This document shows positions 42,235-51,670 of a stretch of 64,000 bases of DNA, one piece after another. Origin of the DNA: Marchantia polymorpha subsp. ruderalis (Eukaryota > Streptophyta > Marchantiopsida > Marchantiales > Marchantiaceae). Made by a program: the position numbers and the translations under genes. Under the pieces are notes generated by a model. The model ran no database searches, was not told the DNA's origin, and was given only the letters and a program-made list of their open reading frames with translations. How positions within the stretch are numbered: the first letter of the stretch is position 1; every line of letters begins with the position of its first letter. Location of the stretch: assembly GCA_037833965.1 (NCBI GenBank), contig AP031353.1, positions 29,142,501-29,206,500 of the forward strand. The letters are read 5' to 3'.

Positions 42235-43458
42235 ATGCGCGATGCGCAATCAAACCCCGCGCAGCCACCCTCCGCTCGATCGCCTTCGGCGGCGGGCGAC
42301 GGCGGCAGAGAGGACGCGGTAGACAACCAACAAGCGAGCGACGGGGATGCCGCACGGGTACATTCGCCTTCCGCCTTAGACATTTTGGCGACGAGCAGCG
42401 AGGCTGCAGCCGTGCCTTCGCAGGCAGCACACGTCGATGACGTGCAGCCCCACTCAGGGCAGTCGCCGACGCAATCAATGGCGACTGAAATTCTCCACTC
42501 GGATGATGACGACGGAGGCTCCACGGAAGAAATGTCAGGAGCAGAAGACACCGAGGAGGAGGAGGAGGAAATTGTTGGAGCGCCGGCGGCGGCGCTCTCT
42601 AAGCAGGTGATTCCGTTGCTGAGGTACTTGGATCGCAAGGTCGATAAATACGCCGACCCACTCCAGCCGGGATCTTACATCGAGTTAGTGCGCAGGCGGA
42701 CTCGCACTAAAGTCCACACCAGCAAGCTGTTAGCTAGAGTGGACCAGGAGTTGAGGGAATTGAAGGAGAAGCATGCATGCTTGTGGGGTCAGTATAAACT
42801 TAATCAGAAATTCTACAAGCACTCCGAGAAGATGAAGGATGAGAAACTGGACGAGCTCACCAAGGAGCAGGTGAAGGTCAAGGAAGCACTCATTTCTGAG
42901 CAGGCCCAGAATCGGATTTTGTCAGAGGAGCTCGTGCGACAGACGCGGTTGTTGGAACAATGTCAGCTCGCACGGCAGGCGGATGAAGAGTTAATCCGCA
43001 GGTTACAGTCAGAGTGTGGCGAATTGAGAGCGCAACGTGCTGAAGCCGAATCGCAATTAGTGATAATTGAAGACGATCGCAGGAAGGAGGCGGATCGCAC
43101 GAAGGTGGAGACGGCGAGGCGTGTCGCCCACTGTCTCAAGGGCTACGCCCACTGGGAAGTGAAGGCGCAGGAGAAACTCACACTGCGTGAGTTTGAATTG
43201 CGCGCAGCCGGGTTGTTGTCAGGCGACAGTAGGAGTCGGCGGAAGGTAGCAAAGAAGCTCGATGCCTTTCTGTCGAAGGCACAGGATACCATGTCCGCCC
43301 TCGAAGTGGAGGTGTCCGCGGCGTTGCAGCGTTTGGGACTGCGCAGTCGAGCGGAAGATTGGCAGGGTAGGGAGTTAGTGCGCGGCAGTCGGCCGCGCAG
43401 GAGACGTAGTACAGGTTCCGCGGAGGGTAGTGTAGCGTGGTTCCGTGCAGGCGTGTAG
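42235..43458 (+). pseudogene. LTR-encoded ORF in LTR1, 3' part
   Basis: A 407-codon frame is equivalent to the C-terminal part of 52429-54555 in LTR2. It includes the acidic stretch (EDTEEEEEE), the long coiled coil (from the RKVDKYADPLQPG segment onwards) and the basic end (RPRRRRS). It is separated from its 5' part by the 14.8-kb B array, so it no longer belongs to an intact gene. It differs from LTR2 at a few codons, including a 3-base longer segment near 42382. Confidence 0.75.
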
Positions 43459-43494
43459 CGTAGTGCAGTGTAGTGCTAGGTAGGACTTAGAAGG

Positions 43495-43503
43495 TATAAA
43501 ATA
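43495..43503 (+). promoter_or_regulatory. TATA box of A LTR1
   Basis: TATAAAATA lies 37 bp after the stop of the LTR ORF and about 980 bp before the LTR end. This places U3 at roughly 4.3 kb and R/U5 at about 0.95 kb, so the ORF is entirely in U3. Confidence 0.65.
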
Positions 43504-43899
43504 GTTCCAGGCGTTTTGCCTGGGGTTCTTTCCCAAACTCAGAAGTATAGATCAGGAACCCATTTCCTTTGCGTGTTTGTGTCCTTGAGTTCTGTCACCA
43601 CGCAGGAGGAGTTACAACTTAGCGTTCCGCATTTTGTAGCTGAAGGCCTTCGGCCGAATGTTCAGAGCTAGTACATTGGTTAGAGACTTGAGTAGTTCGG
43701 ATCTGCACCTGCGGGTGACTGCCGATGCTCAGAGCCAGTGACTAGTTAGATACTTGAACAGTTTCGCCCCTACACCTTCGAGTGTTTCTTTCTGATTGTA
43801 CTCCTTTGGGATTTTTCCCCTGAATGCCAAAGTGACGTTTTGCTACTTCGTGTAAGCCTTGGTTGTAAATTCAGGTTACGCTGCAGCAGATGCCTTGAG

Positions 43900-44253
43900 G
43901 GTAACCCCTGTAGTATTTCTGGGAATGACAAGTGCCTGAGAATTCAAACTCTTCAATAGACTGTTGTTGTGTTACTGGAATGTTTCACAGTGAGTCCTTC
44001 AGTGTGGACCTGTGTTCTCTGCGCGTTTTGTGAGTTGAGAGTGTTGTTCACCGCGTCTGAGTGACTTCGATCCGAAGTAGGTAGTCCAAACCGGGTTTCC
44101 TACACTAGCAGCAAGCTAGTGGAAGCGTTGTAAAAGCCGGAGTTGGAAGTCACTGCCCGCAGCTTTGCCGAGTGTGCTCGTGAGAGACTTTCCCCCTGAA
44201 ATCTTGAAGTAGAGGTCCTAACGGATCTCTGGGTTGTGTTTCTGTAGTTTCAG

Positions 44254-44284
<31 letters not shown>

Positions 44285-44400
44285 GCTGCACTGTGCGACC
44301 TCCGAGTGCGCTCCGAGTGGACACTTGCAGTATTTCTGGGAGTGACAGTCGCCTGAGAATTCAAACTCCTCAATAGTCTGTTAAAACGTGACACTTTGTA
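43900..44400 (+). repeat. diverged internal duplication in U5 plus (GT)n
   Basis: The segments around 43913-43963 and 44331-44381 match closely: GTATTTCTGGGA.TGACA, then GCCTGAGAATTCAAACTC, then TCAATAG.CTGTT. A (GT)n run of about 27 bp at 44254-44281 lies between them. The old element shows the same pair near 18150-18210 and 18575-18635, so the duplication predates the split of these copies. Confidence 0.7.
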
Positions 44401-44501
44401 CCCCGTGTGTTCCTCTGTCCCTGTGGGTTCGACCTTTCTACCACTATATTGCAGTTTTAGCCTTTAGTGGGTTATTACATAAGAAGCCGACAACTTCTTT
44501 T

Positions 44502-44519
44502 TGGCGCCGCTGCCGGGGA
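44502..44519 (+). other. primer-binding site, tRNA-Asp, A internal 1
   Basis: TGGCGCCGCTGCCGGGGA matches the complement of the 3' end of plant tRNA-Asp (TGGCGCCGTTGCCGGGGA) at 17 of 18 positions. It lies 22 bp after the LTR end and 46 bp before the gag ATG. tRNA-Asp priming is common in plant non-chromovirus Ty3/gypsy elements. Confidence 0.85.
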
Positions 44520-44565
44520 CAGTTGCGTCAACACCGGGGTTTTTACGAGCAGCCATGCTCGGTGA

Positions 44566-47400
44566 ATGTCGACTGGGGCTAGCGGGAGCAACCTAAGTGC
44601 TAGAGCTGTCCGCAGGTTCCGACGAGATTCAGAGAAGGCCGTGGAAGAGACACGGCGTCAAAACAAGAAAACACCAAAAAGAGTACCTAAGCCTAGTTCG
44701 GCCGACATCCTTGGGGAACCTACCCCCGGCAACTCGGAACCAAACTTGGTGCTTACAGTTCTACTAGATATTCCTTGCACGGACCCGCCTCGTAAATTAG
44801 AAACGACCGCCCGAGAACCGTCGACAGACACACCGATGGCGGACGGACAAGCCAATGTGCGGCTACCTCAGCCGATTACTAAACATTCCTACCCAAAGTA
44901 TAAAGGGAGTGGGGATGACGACGATGCAGATTCATACATCAAGTTGTTCGAATCGGTGTCTATTGCCAATCGCGAGATCGCAGACGACGACCGACTAAGG
45001 ATCTTTCCAAGCCTTCTGCGGAAGAAAGCGAGGAGTTGGTACAATCACGAGAGCATCGATCCGACTGGGTTGACAACATGGGCCCAGCTGAAGGAGAAGT
45101 TCCTTCGCCGCTTCCGCGAGCTCGGCTACGACAGCCGGGTTTTGACAAAGTTACGTAATTTGCAGCGAGAGAAGAAGGAGAGTCTGCGTGACTACACTGA
45201 GAGATTTCTGGACCTCCTTGACAGAATACCGAAAACAGGACCAGGGTCCCCTTTCTCGGTACAACAAGCTGTGGATTGGTACGTGACCGGTTTAACTCGG
45301 GAGATGGAGACTTTTTGCCGACGCAGCAAGTGCGACACTATTGAGGATGTGATTGCATCGGCAGAAGCCTTTGAAACTTCCACTCTCAACCGAAGAGGGA
45401 GAGAGAGACGGGAGTCGAAGGAGCGAAAACCGAAGGGAGGGCGAAGACGACGTAGAGGTACAACTCCGTCATCGGAGGAATCGTCTTCGGACGAGAACCG
45501 TTCCTCTTCCGAAGAAGAGGAAACCTCATCGTCGGAGGAGGAGAAGAAGAGGAAGAAGCATGGGGCAGCGAAGAAAAAGGGCACCCGACGAGTGACTACG
45601 GACAGAGCGCCGGGAGACATAGCCTCGAAGATGGAGACCCTTGTGAAGGACTTCGCCGATCTCAAGGTTCAAGTGGTAGGCGGGCATGATCGCCGAAAAT
45701 CACCCGGGAGAGTGCGAGCGAACTTATGGTGTACTACGTGCGGGGCGGTGGGACATGCAAACACCGAGTGCCTTACCACCCGTCCGTCATATCCAGTCAA
45801 CGCAGTAGAGTGGGCACAACCGTACTATGGAGAGCACCCCCAGTACTATGGAGAGGCTAGCGAAGAGACCGCCTACGCCGTCCAGTCGGTTCCTACCCCT
45901 ACTGCAGTTTCAGCAATGCAAGTCCCACGATATCATCCGGTGGATCGGGCCACTACAGTACCCGTGAGGCGGAGAGCACCTCCAGGGACGTTTGACCCAC
46001 CGCCACCGCGAGCCTGTTATAATTGCGGGGAAGTTGGACACTTCTCACCGCAGTGTCCCCATCCAAAAAGGCGAAACGATTATGTTCCGACATGTAGTAA
46101 TTGCAAGAAGACCGGGCATACTGCGCCAGAGTGTGATCAGCCACCAGTCCCTCGGCCAGCGGTACGATTTGTGAACCCTCCTGCCAAGGAGGACGTCCAA
46201 GTTAACCAGGTCGAAGTAGGTTCAGACGGGGATGACGAAGACGAAGAATGGCCGGCGGAAGAGGTTATGTGCGCACGGGTCGAAACTCGTAGTTCCAAGA
46301 AATCGAAGGAGCAAGAGCGTGACACTCGCAAGCACGAACGGAGAACCGACGACCGGACGGGAAAAGGGAAGGAGAAGACATCCCGCAAGTCCGACTTGCG
46401 ACCTGCACGGAAGTCTTCGGCTACGCGAGAGGCACCAGCAGTGCGCCCCCAGACAGCAGTCGAGGACGAGCCAGTGCGCTTGCTGAAACGGGACTATGCT
46501 CCGGATATCCGCAACGAGGTAACCAACCTGTTGAAGGAAGCGATCCGCACTCAAAAGGACCCACCGCGGCAAGACTTGACATCCTTCCTTGGGGCGAAGT
46601 TGGCAGCCACCGTGGAACCTCGCAGAGCGTCGCCGCCGACCCCGGCGACCCAACGCGCCCACTATGACTTGGTCGAAGATCTCGGGAGTCGAAAAGTGAA
46701 CATCACGTTCAAGCAGCTCTTGGAGGACAATAAGACGTATCGGAGAATGTTGATGCTTTCGCTACGGCGTCCGCGGAAGCCGCGCGCATCCACATCCTCT
46801 CAAGTATATCAAGTGGAGAGCGAAGACCAAGGGCCACCAGAGATCGATGTGGAAATAGCAGGGTGTTGTGTACGCAGGGTGCCAATCGACTCTGGATCAG
46901 GAGTCAACATAATGACGGAGGATACCGCGAGAGCCTTGGGGTTCAGTCAATACGAACCCTCGAAGCGTGTGTTGAGATTAGCGGATCAGACGCGGAGAAT
47001 GCCTGCAGGTATGCTGCGCAATGTCAAGACAATCATCGGGGATGCGGACTTTCGGTTGACGTATATCATCCTTCAACCGATGATGAAGCAGGGCTATGAC
47101 GTTCTGCTCGGGCGACCATGGCTATATGGCGCACAAGTCAGATGTGATTGGCGAAGGCATCGCCTTAAGTTTCCCCATCCTTCGGAACCGACCAAAACCA
47201 TTACGGTGCCCTGGAATAGGGTCAGACCCGAAGGAGAGACCCCATCGACAAGTGCAGGTTACACATCGGGCGGGGACAGTGAGTCGACCGCGCGATCGGA
47301 TTCCAGTGGTACCGAATCCGATTATTTCGTGGGATTCGTTGCCTGCTGTTCGGTGGGAGAAGAAGAAGAGCCGGAAGCTATTCAGCCGGAAGACGAATAG
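44566..47400 (+). CDS. A Gag-protease, copy 1
   Basis: 944 codons from the ATG at 44566. The basic N-terminus is followed by a retrotransposon Gag domain at about 115-275 (ARSWYN, the FLRRFREL segment), an acidic-serine and basic linker (290-345), and three CX2CX4HX4C zinc knuckles at 389-402, 484-497 and 510-523. A charged linker leads to an aspartic protease at about 755-880 with active-site Asp775-Ser-Gly-Ser and the LLGRPWL segment at 847-853. The frame ends in an acidic tail and a TAG stop (47398-47400) in a leaky context, with pol continuing in the same frame. Gag would package element RNA in cytoplasmic particles and the protease would mature the polyprotein. Three knuckles is more than the usual one or two. 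Confidence 0.93.
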   Translation: MSTGASGSNLSARAVRRFRRDSEKAVEETRRQNKKTPKRVPKPSSADILGEPTPGNSEPNLVLTVLLDIPCTDPPRKLETTAREPSTDTPMADGQANVRLPQPITKHSYPKYKGSGDDDDADSYIKLFESVSIANREIADDDRLRIFPSLLRKKARSWYNHESIDPTGLTTWAQLKEKFLRRFRELGYDSRVLTKLRNLQREKKESLRDYTERFLDLLDRIPKTGPGSPFSVQQAVDWYVTGLTREMETFCRRSKCDTIEDVIASAEAFETSTLNRRGRERRESKERKPKGGRRRRRGTTPSSEESSSDENRSSSEEEETSSSEEEKKRKKHGAAKKKGTRRVTTDRAPGDIASKMETLVKDFADLKVQVVGGHDRRKSPGRVRANLWCTTCGAVGHANTECLTTRPSYPVNAVEWAQPYYGEHPQYYGEASEETAYAVQSVPTPTAVSAMQVPRYHPVDRATTVPVRRRAPPGTFDPPPPRACYNCGEVGHFSPQCPHPKRRNDYVPTCSNCKKTGHTAPECDQPPVPRPAVRFVNPPAKEDVQVNQVEVGSDGDDEDEEWPAEEVMCARVETRSSKKSKEQERDTRKHERRTDDRTGKGKEKTSRKSDLRPARKSSATREAPAVRPQTAVEDEPVRLLKRDYAPDIRNEVTNLLKEAIRTQKDPPRQDLTSFLGAKLAATVEPRRASPPTPATQRAHYDLVEDLGSRKVNITFKQLLEDNKTYRRMLMLSLRRPRKPRASTSSQVYQVESEDQGPPEIDVEIAGCCVRRVPIDSGSGVNIMTEDTARALGFSQYEPSKRVLRLADQTRRMPAGMLRNVKTIIGDADFRLTYIILQPMMKQGYDVLLGRPWLYGAQVRCDWRRHRLKFPHPSEPTKTITVPWNRVRPEGETPSTSAGYTSGGDSESTARSDSSGTESDYFVGFVACCSVGEEEEPEAIQPEDE

Positions 47401-47406
47401 CAATTA
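47398..47406 (+). promoter_or_regulatory. leaky stop between Gag-protease and Pol: TAG CAATTA
   Basis: The stop TAG is followed directly by CAATTA, which fits the tobamovirus readthrough signal TAG-CAR-YYA at every position. Pol is open in the same frame from the next codon, with no other stop until 50239. Readthrough would insert an amino acid at TAG and make a fusion at low frequency, giving Gag surplus over Pol. The identical arrangement occurs at 58495-58503. Confidence 0.8.
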
Positions 47407-50241
47407 ACTGTGGGACTGGGAAGGAGTGAGACGAGTCACACCGAGGGCATTGTCGACCCTAGTGACTGTCACGAAGTACAACTCAGTCCCGACAAGTGCT
47501 TGAAGGTATCAAGCGCAGTGAGAGGAGACGAGCTAAGGAAAGTACAGGCATTCCTTAGCCATTATGTCGACGTCTTCGCCTGGAAGATCGAAGACATGAA
47601 GGGGATACCTGCACGGTATGGGGAACACCGCATCGATTTATTGGACGACTCAGTACCCATACGACAGCGCCAGTATCGCCTCAACCCAAAATACTCCTTG
47701 CTAGTTAAGGAGGAGATAGATAAGTACTTGAGTGCTGGTATTATTTACCCTGTGCTCAGCAGTGAGTGGGTGTCGCCGATTGTTATCGTACCCAAGAAGT
47801 TGACGGGTAAGATACGAGTGTGTCAGGATTTCCGGAAGTTGAATGCAGCAACACGCAAGGATCATCACCCGTTACCATTCACGGATGCCATTCTAGACCA
47901 TGTCGCAGGACATGAATGTTATAGCTTCCTGGATGGGTTCTCAGGTTACAATCAGGTGTCTATCCGGGAACAGGACAAGGATAAAACTACGTTCACACCC
48001 GACTGGGGAACTTACGCATACCACAAGATGCCCTTCGGTCTGTGCAACGCGCCTGCCACCTTTCAACGGATGATGACCAATATCTTCCAGGAACAACTGA
48101 GGAAGTTCCTGGAAATATTCATAGATGACTTCTGTGTCTTTGGGAAGCGGTCTGAACACCTAAGTCACTTGAAGCAGACCTTCGATAAATGTAGAGAGAG
48201 CAGTTTATCACTGCATCCCGAGAAGTGTTTTTTCTTTATGACTAGTGGGATCTTGTTGGGTCATCGGGTCTCGGCAGACGGCATTGCGGTGGACATCGAG
48301 AAGGTCAAGGTTATACTCGAGCTTGAGCCACCCACGAATCTAAGAGAGCTGCGAGCATTCCTGGGTCATGTGGGCTACTACCGAAGATTCATACACCTGT
48401 ATGCAATACTGGCGGCGGACCTGACCAAGTTGTTGAAGAAGGACGAGCCTTATGCTTGGGGTGCGAACCAGCAGTCAGCATTTGAGGCTCTTAAAGCGAA
48501 ACTCACGACTGCTCCCGTACTAAGGAGTCCAGACTGGAATCGACCATTCCATGTTTACGTTGACACCTCTGCATTCGCCATCGGTGTAGTACTGAGTCAA
48601 AAGGATGACAACAAAAAGGACTACCCGATCTACTTCGCGAGCCGACAGCTGTCTCTAGCAGAGCGGAAGTACACCACGACGGAGAGAGAAGCGTTGGGGA
48701 TGGTGTACTCCTGTAAAAAGTTCCGTCACTACCTAATCTGCTACGAGTTTGTGTTCCATGTGGACCACTACGCATTGCAACACCTAGTCAAGAAAGCCGA
48801 CCTATCCGGTCGGATCGCCAGGTGGGTGTTGTTACTACAAGAGTTCACCTACACAGTCCAGACAAGGAAAGGGGTGCACCACGAAAATGCGGATTACTTG
48901 TCCCGATTATGGACTCAGCCGACAGAGGAGGAATTGGTGGACGATTTTCCAGATGAAGAGTTATTTCAGTTGTCTGCAGGACATGAGTCCCGCTATGCCG
49001 ACCTGTATCGATATCTGCTAACTCTCCAGTGTCCCGTAGGCATGGATTTGGAACAGCGAACTGTCTTTATTCATAAGGCAGGCCCGTACCAACTCCAGCA
49101 GGGGGTTTTGTTCAAGAAGATGGCAGATGAGCGCTTATGCAGATGCCTGGAGGAATCAGAGGTACCAAGAATAGTGAGTGCGATGCATACAGAGGAGGCG
49201 GGTGGACACTATGCCACCAGGAACACGGTCACAAAGATTCTAAATGCGGGGTATTGGTGGCCGACCATGTTTAAGGATGTTCTCGATTACATCCGCAAGT
49301 GCGACAGTTGCCAGAGGACGGGGAGACCGACGCCTACAACACGCTGGCCCCTGACTCCCATCATGCCTCTAGCACCTTTCGAAAAGTGGGGCATTGACTT
49401 TGTAGGGCCGATACAACCAGTGACTAGAAGTACACGAAGGCGCTACATTCTGGTAGCAACGGACTACGCCACCAAAATGGTAGAGGCCAGGGCCACCAGA
49501 AGGGATGATGCTGCCACAGTGGCAGCCTTCTTGTTTGAGTCGATCATCACACGCTACGGATGTCCCTTAGAGCTAGTCAGCGACCGGGGCACGCATTTTC
49601 TGAATCAGATCATCGAAGATCTGACACGGTATTTCCACATCAAGCACCGGAAGACTACTCCATACAATCCCAAAGCAAATGGACTGACGGAGAAGTCCAA
49701 TGGTCTGCTGTGTAAAATACTACTCAAGGTCACGGTGAATCACGCTCACGACTGGGATACGAAGCTAGCAGCCGCTCTATGGGCGTACCGGACAGCTGAG
49801 AAGATCACGACCAAACAGACACCATACTTTCTGGTGTATGGGCAACACCCGATCCTCCCGATTGAATTTGAAGTACCCACCCAACGAACGTTGGATTTGC
49901 AGAGGATGGGCGCAGAGGAGAGTCAGCTCTACAGGTTACAGGAGGTCACGCTGCTGGATGAGAGGAGACGGGACGCCGAAGATCGCACCAGGAAAATCCA
50001 GCTCCGCCGAAAGGAGAGATACGATAAAAGGATCAAACCGGTACTCCTGCAGGCGGGTGATTTGGCATTGCTCTACGACAGCAGGCATGCCAGATTCCCA
50101 GGCAAACTGCACCTAAGATGGATGGGACCTTACAGGGTTGTCGAAGTCTTCCCGAATGGATCCATCCAACTTGCGGACCTGGCCGGCGATTTGTTAGGCA
50201 CCCGAGTGAACGGGTGGCGGTTGAAGAAATACCACATGTGA
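47401..50241 (+). CDS. A Pol (RT, RNase H, integrase), copy 1
   Basis: The frame is open from the codon after the leaky stop. The numbering here starts at the GTG at 47410. There is no ATG early in the frame, which fits expression by readthrough. Reverse transcriptase lies about 100-285 with the LDGFSGY segment around Asp175 and FIDD at 237-240. RNase H has Asp385, Glu426, Asp452 and Asp495. Integrase has the zinc site (His592, His600, Cys631, Cys634) and catalytic Asp663, Asp725, Glu761. The C-terminus has a GPY module (906-908) and ends NGWRLKKYHM, without a chromodomain. All catalytic residues are present. The stop lies only 37 bp before LTR2, leaving no room for a third gene outside the LTR. 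Confidence 0.93.
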   Translation, partial: QLTVGLGRSETSHTEGIVDPSDCHEVQLSPDKCLKVSSAVRGDELRKVQAFLSHYVDVFAWKIEDMKGIPARYGEHRIDLLDDSVPIRQRQYRLNPKYSLLVKEEIDKYLSAGIIYPVLSSEWVSPIVIVPKKLTGKIRVCQDFRKLNAATRKDHHPLPFTDAILDHVAGHECYSFLDGFSGYNQVSIREQDKDKTTFTPDWGTYAYHKMPFGLCNAPATFQRMMTNIFQEQLRKFLEIFIDDFCVFGKRSEHLSHLKQTFDKCRESSLSLHPEKCFFFMTSGILLGHRVSADGIAVDIEKVKVILELEPPTNLRELRAFLGHVGYYRRFIHLYAILAADLTKLLKKDEPYAWGANQQSAFEALKAKLTTAPVLRSPDWNRPFHVYVDTSAFAIGVVLSQKDDNKKDYPIYFASRQLSLAERKYTTTEREALGMVYSCKKFRHYLICYEFVFHVDHYALQHLVKKADLSGRIARWVLLLQEFTYTVQTRKGVHHENADYLSRLWTQPTEEELVDDFPDEELFQLSAGHESRYADLYRYLLTLQCPVGMDLEQRTVFIHKAGPYQLQQGVLFKKMADERLCRCLEESEVPRIVSAMHTEEAGGHYATRNTVTKILNAGYWWPTMFKDVLDYIRKCDSCQRTGRPTPTTRWPLTPIMPLAPFEKWGIDFVGPIQPVTRSTRRRYILVATDYATKMVEARATRRDDAATVAAFLFESIITRYGCPLELVSDRGTHFLNQIIEDLTRYFHIKHRKTTPYNPKANGLTEKSNGLLCKILLKVTVNHAHDWDTKLAAALWAYRTAEKITTKQTPYFLVYGQHPILPIEFEVPTQRTLDLQRMGAEESQLYRLQEVTLLDERRRDAEDRTRKIQLRRKERYDKRIKPVLLQAGDLALLYDSRHARFPGKLHLRWMGPYRVVEVFPNGSIQLADLAGDLLGTRVNGWRLKKYHM

Positions 50242-50265
50242 GTGTTCGCGTGGGCGCTCACAATT

Positions 50266-50278
50266 GAGGAGGGGAGCA
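50266..50278 (+). other. polypurine tract of A internal 1
   Basis: GAGGAGGGGAGCA immediately precedes the TG of LTR2 and would prime plus-strand synthesis. Identical sequence precedes LTR3 at 61363-61375. Confidence 0.85.
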
Positions 50279-50663
50279 TGTGGTACCCCACTTGTAGAAT
50301 CTGGGATTTGGGGTTCAGCAGTAAGGACAGGCACCACCCTCCCTGCGAGCTCTGCAGTTAGGACCCCTACGACGCAAGGCGCAAAACCCGCCTTCGGAGG
50401 TTGCGTCCGCGGCTGTAGGGAAACCCTCCATAATTAGGTCAACCCTCGGGCGCCTTGACCAAGTTAGGGTCCCGTTGGAAAGAGCTTGACGCACTGATTC
50501 CAACGAGCCCAAGAACGCTTGGAACGGATGAGGACTTAGGGAGTTATCACTATTGGAAGAAACGGAGGCGGTCGCCTACGGCGGAAAGAGTTCGCCACCG
50601 GCGCGAATTCCGCCTACACGGAAGGGGGAATCAAGTTTTGTCCTATGCGCGGACGAAGGCGTT

Positions 50664-51135
50664 CGCCTGTGCACAGGCGAAGTAGGGTTAGGGGAGGCGC
50701 GAAGTCCGCCTACGCACAGGCGCTCGCCTGTGCACAGGCGCTCGCCTGTGCACAGGCGCTTCGGCGTCGGCGGAAAATCCGCCTTGGGCCCTAGAAATGC
50801 GCCTTGTGAGGTAGAAAGTGTACGGCGCCTTCCGCGCCAGCGCAGCGCCGCGTACGGCGGAAGAGCCGCCAGAGTAATCAAATCGGTACGGACCATGCGG
50901 ACGGGACGGATGGATGCGCTCTTGGACGGACGGAGTTGCGGCGGCGGAAGCGCCGACGAAGAGACAAGGAACGGACAGACTGGACGGAGACGGCTGACCA
51001 CGGTCAACGCCTTCCGCGCCAGCGCGACGCCGCGCACGGAATTCGCCTGCGCACAGGCGACAGCCTGTGCACAGGAGGATGAAGTTCCGTGCCGGCGGAG
51101 CATCCGCCGAAGCTCCTGCCTGCGCACAGGCAGGA
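50664..51135. repeat. palindromic repeat cluster in LTR2, CGCCTGTGCACAGGCG
   Basis: The perfect 16-bp palindrome occurs at 50664-50679, 50725-50740 and 50743-50758. Related forms lie near 51045-51075 and in a longer near-palindrome (CTCCTGCCTG...CAGGCAGGAG) at about 51113-51136. LTR1 has the same elements at 24736 and 24797 and LTR3 at about 61761 and 61822, but only LTR2 has the third tight copy. Spacing is irregular apart from the 18-bp pair. Confidence 0.85.
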
Positions 51136-51670
51136 GTTGAACTTTTGTCCGACATGCGGACACACGCGTCAAGGCAGAGGGGGATTGGCCGAGGGGCGGT
51201 ACGAACAAGTGTACCGCGCAAGGCGGAAAACTCGCCTTCGGCGCTACGCCCCCATGTCCGCGGGGTAATACGCTCGCGGAGTTCAAATCCGCCAATTCGA
51301 GCGTGAGAGTTTAATCGACGACGGCGGAGCGTGAAGCCGCGCGTGAGAGCGAAGACCGTTCCAGCGTACAGCCGGCGCGGCCATCAAGTGAGACGTTCTT
51401 CACGAGCAAGAGCCGACCATGACCTTCGACCGGGCGGCGGAGAACGTCCCATTCTTGAATTCGCGATTCCAATCTCTTGTGCGCGCTGCGCGCATCCATC
51501 TGCTGGCTGCTAAACATTCTCGACGTCGTCGCACAGGAGATTTCTTGTTGATTGAGGGAGAAGTGAATGCGCGTGATTTGGAATTGAGGGCGATTAGAGT
51601 TTGCCGAGAGAGAAAGAAGCTCGGGCGGTGCGGAAGTAGAATGAGCGGGCGAGCGAACCCCAGGAACGCA

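Larger units (their letters stand above)
42152..44479 (+). repeat. A LTR1, right part
   Basis: It continues the LTR interrupted at 27309 and ends GGGTTATTACA at 44479. This end is fixed by comparison with the old element, whose similarity stops at the same bases (18732) before its CTACA duplication. It holds the C-terminal half of the LTR ORF, the TATA box, a (GT)n run and repetitive U5 sequence. Confidence 0.9.

Noticed and set aside
42098-42478. minus-strand frames across the B LTR3 / A LTR1 junction
   Set aside because: They cross an insertion boundary and are therefore chance joins.
44566-50241. gag and pol of A as separate genes with an internal start
   Set aside because: Pol has no early ATG and follows TAG CAATTA in the same frame, so readthrough is the simpler reading.
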